Source: Coix lacryma-jobi var. lacryma-jobi
Lineage: Eukaryota; Streptophyta; Magnoliopsida; Poales; Poaceae
Direction of reading: 5' to 3'
Assembly (NCBI GenBank): GCA_009763385.1
Contig: CM019825.1
Span: 121,397,631-121,461,630 of the forward strand
DNA length: 64,000 nucleotides
Part shown: positions 1-10,277 of the stretch, in pieces
How the letters are laid out: each line of letters begins with the position of its first letter
Numbering within the stretch: position 1 is the first letter of the stretch
Program-made: the position numbers and the translations under genes
The notes under the pieces: model-generated
Told to the model about the DNA's origin: nothing
Databases searched by the model: none
Seen by the model: the letters and a program-made list of their open reading frames with translations, nothing else

Positions 1-2
1 AC

Positions 3-2142
3 CACAAAAATGCCCATGATCTATGGGAAAACATTTGTGCGCTCCATGAGGGAACCAAGAGTGAGTGTGAGGAGCGCTATCATGGAAAAGCTTCATTCTT
101 TTGATATGCATGCTAATGAAAATGCAAATGAAATGTACTCACGGTTGAATGTTCTTGTAGAAGAGCTGAATGGACTTGGCCTCACACAAATGCAACCATC
201 CGATGTTGTGGGGAAGATTCTTTGTGTCCTTCCAATTGAGAAGTATGGACACATTGTGACGGTGCTACATGAAGGCGATCTTTCCACCGCTACACCAACC
301 CAAATCTTGGGAAAGATCAATGCACATGAGATGTACATGCACATCACACCAAGTGGTGGCTCCTCCACCGACAAGAAGAAGGACTTGGCCTTCAAAGCTA
401 GCCATGACAAGAAGGGAAAGTCCAAGGCTATTGAGGTGCATCATGAGAGCTCAAGTGATGAAGAGGATGACTCCAACATCGCTCTCATGGTGAGAAGAAC
501 CACCAAGATGTTGAAGAAGCTTCACAAGAATGGAGTCCAGTTTGACTCAAGAAAGAAGAAGTTCTTCACAAGTAGCAAGAGGAGGCCAATCTCCGAAATG
601 GATTGCTAAAATTGCGGTGAGCTTGGCCATCTTGCTCATCAATGCACCAAGCCCAAGAAAGAGAGCTACAAGAACAAGAACAAGGGCAAGAAGTATGACT
701 CATCTAGCGAAGATGAGAAGAAGAATGAGAAGCCCTACAAGAAGAAGGATGGCAAGAAGAAGCAATACCACAAGAAAGGTGGCAAGGCTTACATTGTTGG
801 TGATTGGCTCACCGACATTGACTCCTCTGGTGGCTCATCAAATGAAGATAGTGATGATGAGAAGGAGAAGGTGGCCGCTCTAGTCATTGGCTCCTCTACA
901 CCACCACCACCACCGTCGCCATCATCATCTACACACCTATGCCTTATGGCTAAGGGTGACCGGAAGGTACAAAGCGATGATGACTCTAGTGATAGTGATA
1001 GTGATGGTGAATTTGAGGCACCTTCTTATGATGAGCTTGTTAAATTGCTAAACAACTACTCTAAAATCATAAGAAAGACTAGAGCTAAAAATGAAAGGCT
1101 TGTTCATGACAATGAAGCTCTTGTTGAAAAATATAGCAATGCTACACATGCTAGTGATGAGCTAAAAATGAACTTGCTACTATGTCATCTTCCATCAAGG
1201 AGCTCAAGTCCTCTAACAAGGAGCTCAAAGCTAAAAATGAAAAACTTGATAAGATGCATAGTGACTTTACCACTAGTTATGCCTTGCTCAAAGAACAATA
1301 CACTCAAGTGAAAGTCGACTATGATACTCTCACCATTGCTTATGATATGCTTTCACATGAGACACATGATGCTTCTAACCTTGTTGTTAAGTGTGACATA
1401 GCAACATCTTGTGAGGACTTGGTTAGTGAGCATGATGAGCAAAGAGCTAGTGGCAAGGGCAAGAATGTGATTGTGGTCGGTCACTATGATGATTATGTCA
1501 AGATCAAGAATGAGAATGCAAAGCTCAAGGTTGATCTAGAGAAGCTTGCAACCACAAAACAAGTCACTATTGAGACTCATGATGATGACTATAGCATGTC
1601 ACTTGAGCTAGACATGCTAAAAGAAGAGAACAAGAGATTGAAGATGGAGAGGGATTACAAGATGACACCATCTCAATTAGAGCTCCAACAAGAGAATGAC
1701 AAGCTCAATAAAGAGAAGGAGCACCTCACCACCGGGTTGAAGAAATTCACCAAGGGTCAATGTCTTCAAAGTGAGCTACTCATGAACACCATGATGAAGA
1801 CAAATAGAAATGGCATTGGCTTCCTTGAAGAGAAGATGAAGCAACGCAAGAGCATCACAAAGCCAAAGAAGAAGAAGATTGGGAGATGCTATGAGTGTGG
1901 AAAGGAAGGACACTTTGCTCATGATTGTGAAGAGCCAAAACCCACACCCTTGCCCAAGCATGCTAGGCCCTTTGCTTTCAATGCTCACTACATGCTTAGA
2001 CAAGACTCTAGTGGCAAGATCAAAAGTTATGTTCATGGGGCCTCCTAACAAGAATAGGCCAAAGCAAATTTGGGTTGCAAAGTCACTAGTTGAGAGGGTT
2101 AAGGGACCTCAACAAGTTTGGGTCCCAAAAGCTCAAGCTTGA
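3..2142 (+). pseudogene. gag: Element A gag, partial and frameshifted
   Basis: Gag forms the retrotransposon particle and binds its RNA. The N terminus is outside the window. The frame starting at base 3 carries the recognisable UBN2-type gag sequence (LWENICALHEGTKS) and switches near base 84; the ATG at 10 is therefore an accident. An in-frame TAA at 607-609 falls inside the first zinc knuckle (residues around NCGELGHLAHQC). The frame shifts again near 1168 in an A-run and near 2021 in another A-run. Between the knuckles lies a charged, Ser/Asp-rich stretch and a long coiled-coil region. The second knuckle, CYECGKEGHFAHDC, is at about 1888-1930. The frame ends at TGA 2140-2142. Two of the four breaks are single-base changes in A-runs. 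Confidence 0.9.
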
Positions 2143-2158
2143 TTTCTTGTGTGTGTAG
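2143..2158 (+). other. gag-pol boundary of A: pyrimidine/TG tract ending in TAG|GTG
   Basis: The gag stop is followed by TTTCTTGTGTGTGTAG and then at once by pol in a different frame. The tract looks like a plant 3' splice site. Similar T-rich tracts ending TAG at the gag end occur in B (12313-12324), less clearly in D (21049-21063) and in E (63483-63494). Whether it is spliced cannot be told from sequence. Confidence 0.45.
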
Positions 2159-5100
2159 GTGAACTACAAGACCGGTGGATCTCATTGGGTGATTGATAGT
2201 GGTTGCACACAACATATGACCGGTGATCCCCGGATGTTCACCTCACTAGAAGAGAATGTCAATGACCAAGAAAAGATTACATTTGGTGACAACTCAAAGG
2301 GCAATGTCAAGGGATTGGGCAAAGTGGCAATATCAAATGATCATACCATCTCCAATGTGCTTCTAGTTGCATCATTGAGCTTCAACTTGCTATCCATTGG
2401 GCAAATATGTGATCTTGGCTTTCAATGTTTGTTCACCGACAAAGAAGTGGTTGTGACCAAGAAAGATGATACACAAGTGATATTCAAGGGCTTTAGATAC
2501 AACAATCTCTATCTAGTGGATTTCACCTCCGAAGATGCCAACTTGAAGACATGTTTGTTCACTAAGCAATCACTTGGTTGGCTATGGCATAGAAGATTGG
2601 CACATGTGGGAATGAACACTCTCAACAAGCTATTGAACAAGGATTTTGTTAGAGGCTTGAAGGATGTCAAATTTGAGAAGGACAAATTGTGTAGTGCATG
2701 TCAAGCCGGCAAGCAAGTTGCAAACACTCATCCAACCAAAGCCTTTGTATCAACATCAAGAGAGTTAGAGCTACTTCACATGGATCTATTTGGGCCAACA
2801 ACATATGCTAGCTTGGGTGGAAATCTCTATTGCCTAGTGATTGTTGATGATTATTCGAGATACACTTGGGTATTCTTTCTTCATGACAAATCCGAAGCAA
2901 CCCCTTCATTCAAAAAGTTTGCCAAGAGAGCCCAAAATGAATTCGACTTGAAGATCAAAAAGATTAGAAGTGACAACGGAAAGGAGTTTGACAACACCCA
3001 CATTGAAGAATATTGTGATGAAGTTGGGATCAAGCATGAAGTCTCTGCAACCTACACACCACAACAAAATGGGGTAGTTGAGAGGAAGAACCGGACACTA
3101 ATCACCCTAGCAAGGACAATGTTAGATGAGTACACTACACCAGAAAGATTTTGGGCGGAAGCAATCAACACCGCTTGCTATGCATCAAACCGGTTGTTCC
3201 CCCATCGTCTCCTTGGAAAGACCCCCTTTGAGCTACTCAACAACAAGAAGCCGGATATATCTTTCTTTAGGGTGTTTGGGTGCAAATGCTACATTTACAA
3301 GAAGCGCCAACACCTAGGGAAGTTCCAACGCCGATGTGATATTGGTTTTCTTGTTGGTTACTCATTGAAGTCCAAAGCATATCGAGTATTCAACCATGCC
3401 ACAGGGATGGTAGAAGAAACATATGATGTGGAATTCGATGAATCTAATGGCTCTCAATGAGAGCATGAAAATCTTGATGATGTAGGTGATGAACCATTGA
3501 GGGAAGCAATGAAGAACATGCCGGTTGGAGCCATCAAGCCTAAAGATGATGATGATGATGTGCAAGTCATTGACAAGCCATCCTCATCCAATGTACCACA
3601 TGATGATGACAAAGATGGGATGGATCCATTTGAAGATACTCATGTCTCCCATGATCAAATGGTGGTACATGCTCAAGATGTTGATGCTCCACAAGCGGCC
3701 CCTCAAGTGGTTGATCGACGGGCTACTCCTGTACTACAAGCTCATCCTCAAGATCTCATCATAGGGAGTCCAACAAGGGGTGTAATGACTCGATCTCAAA
3801 AACTTGCTTTATTTATTGAACATCACTCCTTTGTGTCTCTTGTTGAGCTACCATTGTAGATGAAGCTCTAGGTGATCCGGATTGGGTGAATGCTATGCAT
3901 GAAGAATTAAGCAACTTCACCCGCAACCAAGTTTGGACACTTGAAGAGCGACCCAAAGGCGCAAGAGTCATTGGAACAAAATGGGTGTTTAGGAACAAGC
4001 AAGATGATCAAGGCAAGGTTGTTAGAAACAAGGCAAGGCTAGTAGCAAAGGGGTTCTCTCAAGTTGAAGGTTTGGATTTTGGAGAGACCTTTGCACCGGT
4101 TGCAAGACTCGAAGTCATTCGTATCCTCCTTGCATATGCATCACATCATGACATTAAATTATATCAAATGGATGTGAAAAGTGCATTTTTAAATGGCTTC
4201 ATAAATGAACTAGTCTATGTTGATCAACCTCCCGGGTTTGAAGACCCTAGATATCCTAATCATTTATAGGTTGTCCAAGGCGCTATATGGGCTCAAGCAA
4301 GCCCCAAGAGCATGGTACGAGCGCCTCCGGGACTTCCTCATTATGAAGGGCTTCACCATTGGGAAGGTCAACACCATACTATTCACCAAGAAGCTTGATG
4401 GATAGATCTTCATTTGTCAAGTCTACGTTGATGACATCATCTTCGGGTCAACAAATGAAGCCTATTGCAAGGAATTTGGTGACTTGATGTCGAAGGAGTT
4501 CGAAATGTCCATGATTGCAGAGCTCACATTCTTCCTAGGCTTCCAAGTCAAGCAATTGAAGGAGGGGACTTTCATATCTCAAGAGAAGTATACAAAAGAC
4601 CTCCTCAAGTGCTTCAACATGGATGATTGCAAGCCAATCAAGACTCCAATGCCAACAAACGGACATCTCGACCTAGATGTGGGAGGTAACCCGGTTGATC
4701 AAACTCTCTACCGTTCTATGATTGGTAGCTTGTTATACTTGACCGCATCTAGGCCCGACATCATGTTTAGTGTGTGCACGTGTGCTCGCTTTCAAGCCGA
4801 TCCTAGGGAATCACATCTCATAGCGGTGAAGAGAATCCTTAGGTACCTAAAGCACACCCCAAGCATTGGCCTTTGGCATCCCAAAGGAGCTAACTTCCAA
4901 CTCGTTGGGTATTCTGATTCGGATTACGCGGGTTGCAAAGTAGATAGAAAAAACACATCCGGAGGGTGCCATTTGCTTGGGAGATCACTAGTTTCATGGA
5001 GTTCGAAGAAGCAAAATAGTGTGGCCTTGTCTACCGCTGAGGCGGAATACATAGCCGCGGGTGCTTGTTGTGCACAAATCCTTTACATGAAACAAACCCT

Positions 5101-5383
5101 TTTAGACTATGGTGTAGTTCTAGAAAGGGTACCTTTGTTGTGTGACAATGAGAGCGCGGTTAAGCTTGCTAACAACCCGGTTCAACACTCTCGCACCAAG
5201 CACATAGATATTCGCCATCACTTTCTTAGAGACCATGTTTCAAAGAAAGACATATCCTTAGAGGGAGTTAGAACCGAAGATCAATTGGCGGATATCTTCA
5301 CAAAACCCCTAGATGAAAACACTCTTTGTAGATTGCGAAGTGAGCTTAATGTACTTGATCTAAGTAACTTTGTCAAAAGGTGA
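2159..5383 (+). pseudogene. pol: Element A pol: protease, integrase, reverse transcriptase, RNase H
   Basis: The protease active site DSGCTQHMTG lies about 13 residues in. Integrase follows, with the HHCC zinc domain (HRRLAHVGM ... CSACQAGK) and catalytic segments MDLFGP, RSDNGKEF and QQNGVVERKNRTL. Reverse transcriptase shows QMDVKSAFLNG and the catalytic YVDDIIFG. RNase H shows LSTAEAEYIAAG and ends with the lineage-typical FTKPLDENTLCRLR. Breaks: TGA at 3458-3460, TAG at 3857-3859 with a frame change before 3886, a frame change with TAG at 4267-4269, and TAG at 4403-4405. Every catalytic motif is still legible, so decay is recent, but no full polyprotein can be made. Confidence 0.95.
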
Positions 5384-5859
5384 AAGGGGTTGTCTTTGCA
5401 TTGCATTGTATCATATGCCATGTTTAACTTATGCTATGCACATAGGCTTGTCAGACGTGGTTAAGATAACCGCCCTAAAAAGCGTGTGAAGAAGCTTACC
5501 CATGAGCAAACTTGACAAGCAACCTAGATTCAAATTCCGTAATGCATTGCATCTGCATGTTTGTTGCTTTATCGTTTCTTTTTGGTTAAGCTTTGAGCAA
5601 CCGCTATGTTCGTCCACCGCTAGGGGGAGCATTTGAGGCTCATAATGGTTAAGACCCCTAGTTTTGGTGGCCACATGTTGTCTCCTCGGGTTTTATCGCC
5701 TATTTTACCTAAAAATGATATGTAGCCTATGGCAAACTACTTATAAAATTGAGGGTTTATGCGAGGATACTCATACTAGGTTCCAACTAGTGTTTATTTG
5801 CCTCTTATTTGGGTTGGAACTTGGTTGGGAGAGGGAGCCGCAACAGAAATCTTCAAAAC
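5384..5859 (+). other. Non-coding segment of A after pol
   Basis: No coding signal. It contains a purine-rich AGGGGGAGCATTTGAGG at about 5620-5636, resembling the purine tracts at the 3' end of these elements. This could be an internal (central) polypurine tract, but nothing else supports that. Confidence 0.4.
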
Positions 5860-6125
5860 AGCCCAAAGTGGGGCATCAGAAGCGGCATCGGATGCTCCTG
5901 CAGCGTCCGATGCTCTGCACTGTAGACAGCTCCGGCTGGAACAGTGTTAGGGTAGCCTCCGATGTGTCACCAACGGAGTCTCCGATGCTCCATCGGATGC
6001 TGCCCAGCGTCCGATGCTGAGGCAAAGGACGCATCCGATGTGATTTTGGCCATTCTGGAGCTCTCTGGACTGGCATCGAAGCGTTCGATGTGAATCCATC
6101 GGCGCTTCTGATGCCCCTTTAAGCA
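5860..6125 (+). promoter_or_regulatory. Internal U3-like module with CATCGGA/TCCGATG inverted repeats
   Basis: About a dozen copies of ATCGGA/TCCGAT lie here, some paired head to head (for example 5991-6017, arms CATCGGATGCT and AGCGTCCGATG). The last ends in GATGCCCCTTTAAGC at about 6110, matching how the arrays in LTR A (GATGCTCCTTTAAAC) and LTR B (GATGCCACTTTAACC) end. The stretch around 6036-6090 also aligns with LTR B around 8836-8890 (GTGATTTTGGCC, CTCTGG, ATCGG). So an LTR promoter-like module sits inside the element, about 700 bp before the third ORF. A promoter for that ORF is an inference; a decayed fragment of another LTR is the alternative. Confidence 0.5.
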
Positions 6126-6819
6126 GCGCGATCAGTTTTTCTATTGACATCTGGGACCCACACGTCATATCCTTCGTTGTCTTCCTCCTCGCATCCTCGA
6201 CCGAACCCGAACTCGCCGCCGCTCCAAACCCTAACACCAGGCCGCGCCACCGTGCCCCCGCCGCCGCATCCCTCGCCGCCGGCCGCTGCTCCGCCGCCGT
6301 GCCCCACCTCCCAGCCGCCGCAGCTTCGCCGCGCAGACGATCGCACCCCCGCGCGCGCGCTCGCTCCTGTCCGTGCTCGCCGGAGCTCGCCAAGGCTCGC
6401 TGGCGCTCGGGCCCAGCTCGCCGGAGTTCGCCTCCCCATCCCCAAGCACGTCCTCTTCTTCGGTCCACCTCCTCTCGGCCGGCCATCCCTCCCCTGTGCG
6501 CATCTTCCCCACCTCCTTTTTACCCTGCTCACAAGGTGTTCGACGAAATGCTCCAACGGTCGTTCTCCACTGTTTTAACCCCTGTTTCAACCTCATTCAT
6601 TTGCAGACCACCTAGGTGTGATACGTGGGTGCCCGAACGTTGATTCTCACCTCTTCTAGCGTTCGATTCGTCGATCGACAGGTAGCGAAGCCCCTTTCAA
6701 TTCTTCTCTGTGCTTTGCTTCCGATAGGATTTCTCATCTCTAGAATATGTATTCTTATATATCTCCCATCTATTCTATGCAGCGAGTCAGTGTCTGTTGG
6801 TAGCTTGGTCAGTTGAGCC
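6126..6819 (+). other. GC-rich segment upstream of A's third ORF
   Basis: Bases 6180-6500 are C-rich with many CCG and CGC triplets. Open frames exist on both strands, but they arise from base composition and match nothing I recognise. From 6600 to 6819 the sequence is ordinary. It could be the leader of a transcript for the following ORF. Confidence 0.4.
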
Positions 6820-8017
6820 ATGTCTGATAACCCGGGGCCAAGCCCGCGAGTAAGGATTGAGGCCAAGCCTCACGAGTGACAGCGCAGTTGGGTGTCCGTG
6901 TCAGGGGGAGCTTCTTTGTCAGTTTGGATTGTCAGTTTGCTTCAGCGACAGTAGTTGTTTCAGCGGCAGTTCAGCTCTCTTCAGCGTCAGTTTCCCTGTT
7001 CTTGTCAGCTATGCGCTGCAAGAACGTCGGTGGTGCCCCGGGGGACTCTCCTCCCCGTCCCCCCCTTCCGGTCAGAGGCTTGGGAAGGGGAAGCTGATCA
7101 CGCGCAGGAAGCGCTCCTAGGAGCAGTGGGAGGTAGACCAGGCACGAGAGGTTGCAGCCGCCGCAGAGCGTGCTGAGCAGGGTGGCCGTACGGGCGGACT
7201 CAGGATTGAGGACCAGTTGTCCCCCGACCAGCGCAGAGCAGTTGAGGAGGTTGAGAGGTTCCACCACTCTCCGACTTGCATGCTTATGGCTTCCAGTAGC
7301 CGGACGACGTTCACGTCTCTGGGTGTGGAGCCCGAGAGCTCAGGGCAGGGCCAGACAGAGGCCGAGGCAGCTGAGGCTGAGGCAGCACAGGCAGAGGCAG
7401 AGGCAGAGGCCGAGGCAGAGGAGGAGGTACCTGAGGAGGTTCCCAGACACCGGTCCACCCGTCGCAGGACAGCGGTGCCACCCCGGCCTGACGTCCCTCT
7501 GCGGGGAGCACGTGCTCCATCGAGGCGTGCGCCCCTGCCGATCCCGCGTCTGGACCTCCGGGCAGCTACGTGTTCACAGATTCAGACTCTGAGGCTAGTC
7601 CCAATCGAGCAGTGGTTCCCGAGGGAGAGACAGCAGCAGGGCTACAGGAACGCAGGCATTTCCTTACGTCCTCAGTGAGTCTGTCCACTTGAGGCAGTCG
7701 TCACAGCCGTTGGAGAGCAGATCCGTCCCATACTCACGTATCTACCTGGTCTGGCCGACCTTCTGGGGCGATCTGGCTCGTATGTTGAGGACTGGGTCTT
7801 TCAGTTCTATGCTTCGCTGTGGGTGCACCCGGACTGAGACTCTATTGAGTTTGCATTTGAGGGGGTGCACTACAAGCTGTTTTCCTCTAAGATATGGAGT
7901 TGGTTTGGACTGAGACACTCACAGACCCGGATCCACGACCTGTGCTATGACAGGACGGAGCCACCCCGCCGCCCTCACGGTGGTGCACAGCCGTCGACTG
8001 ACTTGGTCCGCCCCTGC
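6820..8017 (+). pseudogene. Element A third ORF, 5' part (plant-transposon-protein-like), broken
   Basis: The ATG at 6820 begins a short frame that stops at 6877-6879, so the ORF is already shifted. The best-preserved stretch (7217-7678) holds an acidic run rich in Ala-Glu, then Arg/Pro-rich sequence. From about 7780 the encoded residues (DWVFQFYASLWVHPD, then FEGVHYKLFSSKIWSWFGL) resemble the plant-specific domain called 'putative plant transposon protein' (Transposase_32), found as an extra ORF in plant retroelements. That match is from memory, not a search. Element B's insertion at 8018 splits this domain; its remainder resumes at 41244. The function of this ORF is unknown; in SIRE elements the same position is often called env-like. 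Confidence 0.55.
8013..8017. repeat. Left TSD of element B (CCTGC)
   Basis: CCTGC precedes TGAAAG, the B LTR start, and recurs at 41239-41243 directly after the LTR end CTTTCA. A five-base duplication is the expected insertion footprint. Confidence 0.95.
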
Positions 8018-8624
8018 TGAAAGCCCTAGTTTGATTTTGGTTAATTGATGAAACCTATTTGGTCTAATCCTATTGCTAAGCATGTGTGTAGCTTATAAGA
8101 AAGGATTGTGACCAAGCCAAATGGTGGAGCTAGCATGGTGGCAACCATGGAGGATGGTGATGGCCACAAGCACTCAAGAGATCAAGTGCTCTACCATTGG
8201 CAAAATGAAGAAAAGAAGAGATGGAGCAAAGAGGCCCGAAGGCAAAGGTATAACCTATAGGGCTCTTTGTTTTGGTGATCAAGACACTTAGCGAGTGTGA
8301 TCACATTTAGGATACATAGCCGTACTATTAAGAGGAGATTATTCACGGCTTATGCGATGTTCAAGTGCCACTAGGAGTTCTCTAACATATTGATGCTATA
8401 GACCTAGTGAGTGACTAACTAAACCCCTTGGAAAATGCTTTGCAAAATGCTAACACACTTGCATACAATGATGTACACTTGGTGGTGTTGGCACTTTTGG
8501 GATAAGGGGATGTTAAGGAGATATGGAGAAGTGGGAGAAACTAGTGTATAGTCCTTCTCCCTCCTGCCGAGCTTGCGAGGCAGGATTCAGCGGATTTCGG
8601 AAGAGAAGTGTTAAGCTCAGGGAG

Positions 8625-9145
8625 CATCGGACGCTGGTCCGAGGAGCATCGGACGCTGGCTGAGCGTCCGATGGTTAACCCTAGTTTCGGTCAGAAGTTG
8701 AAGGAGCATCGGACGCTGGCAACGGACGCTGAGAAAACACTGTTGCAGAGTCTGATGCAGGTGATGTGGCGCGAGCGTGCTTTCCAGAGAGCATCAGACG
8801 CTGGCCTGCGTCCGATGCGAATCCATCGGACGCGTCCGATGTGATTTGGCCCTCTCTGGAACCTCTCTGCATGGTCATCGGACGCAGGGGTTGAGCATCC
8901 GATGTGAGGGTGCCGGAGCGTCCGATGTGACGCAGAATTGTACTGAATCGAGCAGTAGCATCGGAGCGTCCGATGCCTGGCATCGGCGCGTCCGATGCCA
9001 CTTTAACCGTGGCGCGAAGTGATATGACCGTTGGGATCTAACGGGCAGATTTCATATCGGGGGGACACGTGGCTCCATCTGGAGCATCGGACGCTGGGGC
9101 AGCGTCCGATGGTTGTTCATCGGCACGTCCGATGACCCCGATTCC
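8625..9145 (+). repeat. Inverted-repeat array in U3 of LTR B (CATCGGACG / CGTCCGATG)
   Basis: At least seven self-complementary units are visible. Examples: 8647-8673 (11-bp arms CATCGGACGCT / AGCGTCCGATG), 8824-8841 (18-bp perfect palindrome), 8958-8976 (8-bp arms), 8978-9000 (9-bp arms TGGCATCGG / CCGATGCCA), 9085-9111 (12-bp arms CATCGGACGCTG / CAGCGTCCGATG). The array stops about 30 bp before the TATA box. The sister array in the 3' LTR (12760-13245) lacks one unit of about 22 bp. Confidence 0.85.
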
Positions 9146-9174
9146 AGCCCAATGGCTAGGCCGACTTGGATGGC

Positions 9175-9184
9175 CTATTTAAGG
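9175..9184 (+). promoter_or_regulatory. Candidate TATA box of LTR B (CTATTTAAGG)
   Basis: A TATA-like element lies just downstream of the inverted-repeat array, in the position expected for the U3/R boundary. It is conserved in the 3' LTR near 13292. Confidence 0.6.
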
Positions 9185-10221
9185 GGCTTGGCCGGCTCAT
9201 ATGGACTTCCTCTTAGACATTCTGATTCCTAAGTATTCTAGTGAGCCTTGGCAAGCCTCCCAACTCATCTCCCAAGTTGATTTGATCAAACCAAGTGAGA
9301 TTGAGTGATCTAGTGCATGATTTGAAAAGAGTTCAATCTAGTGGCACTAGTTCTTCGCATCGGCATTGAGTTCTCTTATTACTCTTGGCATTTGCCATTG
9401 CCTAGACGGCTTGGAGGTGTTGAGGTGGTTGATTGGCAAGATTGGTGATTGTTCTTGGCCACCACCGTTCGAGATTGTGAGAGGTTTTGGAGCCTCACCT
9501 CGCCGGAGCGGCAAGAGGCATCCTTAGTGGATTGCTCGTGTCATTGAGCTACCTCACTAGCGGTAGATTCTTGTGGCGCTCTTAGTGAGCTTGGCTTTGC
9601 GTTGATTAGCCACCGGGTCACCTAGTGTTGGTCGACACAACGGGGAGTAGCGTGTCGGCAAGCACGTGAACCTCGGGATAAATCTTGGTGTCCTGTGTGC
9701 TTATTGTGATTGCTTCCACATCTTGGTGATTGGTCTTCATATTCACATCTTGGTGATTGGCATCACGAGTGGATTTCACCGGTGATTGGCTCTCTACTAG
9801 GCGATCCCAAAGGCTCGGTGAAACCACCTCTATCTAGCTCATTTACTTTGGGTATTTACATTGAGCTATTTCTTTTGTGTAGATACTATCACTTGTTGTA
9901 TATCTCTTGTTATATTCCTTGTATAGCTAGTTGTGATTAGCTTGCTTAGTCTATCTATTGCACACACTTGTCTCATATATACTTTGTATATCATACTTGT
10001 ACTAGAGCTAGTTAGTTTTATTCCGCATTAGATATTAGCTATATTTGCTTGTGTGACATAGATATATTAGGTAGAATTGTTGGATAGGTGGCTTGCAACA
10101 CACTATTAGGCTAGTGCAAAAAGCTTCGCCATTTGTTATACTAATAGTGTTTGCCTAAGTAATTTTGTAGATTTTTAATTAGGCTATTCACCCCCCCTCT
10201 AGCCAAATCGGACCTTTCAAG

Positions 10222-10234
10222 TGGTATCGGAGCC
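10222..10234 (+). other. Primer-binding site of B (TGGTATCGGAGCC)
   Basis: This lies two bases after the LTR end and is complementary to the 3' end of initiator tRNA-Met, with one A-to-G difference from the common TGGTATCAGAGC. D carries the same variant; E carries the canonical form. Confidence 0.9.
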
Positions 10235-10277
10235 GTGGTCACCGTTTGTTTGAGGCTTAACATCCTCCGGTGTTAAA

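Larger units (their letters stand above)
8018..10219 (+). repeat. 5' LTR of element B (2202 bp)
   Basis: It starts TGAAAG and ends CTTTCA, a perfect 6-bp terminal inverted repeat. From 8597 it matches the truncated 3' LTR (12736-13400 plus 40308-41238). It holds an inverted-repeat array, a TATA box and, near the end, TTCACCCCCCCTCT, a C-rich U5 signature also present in A, D and E. Confidence 0.95.

Noticed and set aside
6144..6596. Several overlapping frames in the GC-rich segment upstream of A's ORF3
   Set aside because: Pro/Arg/Ala-rich on both strands, no conserved motif, explained by C-rich composition.
7217..7678. A host gene with an Ala-Glu repeat
   Set aside because: It lies between pol and the polypurine tract of element A and is part of that element's third ORF.
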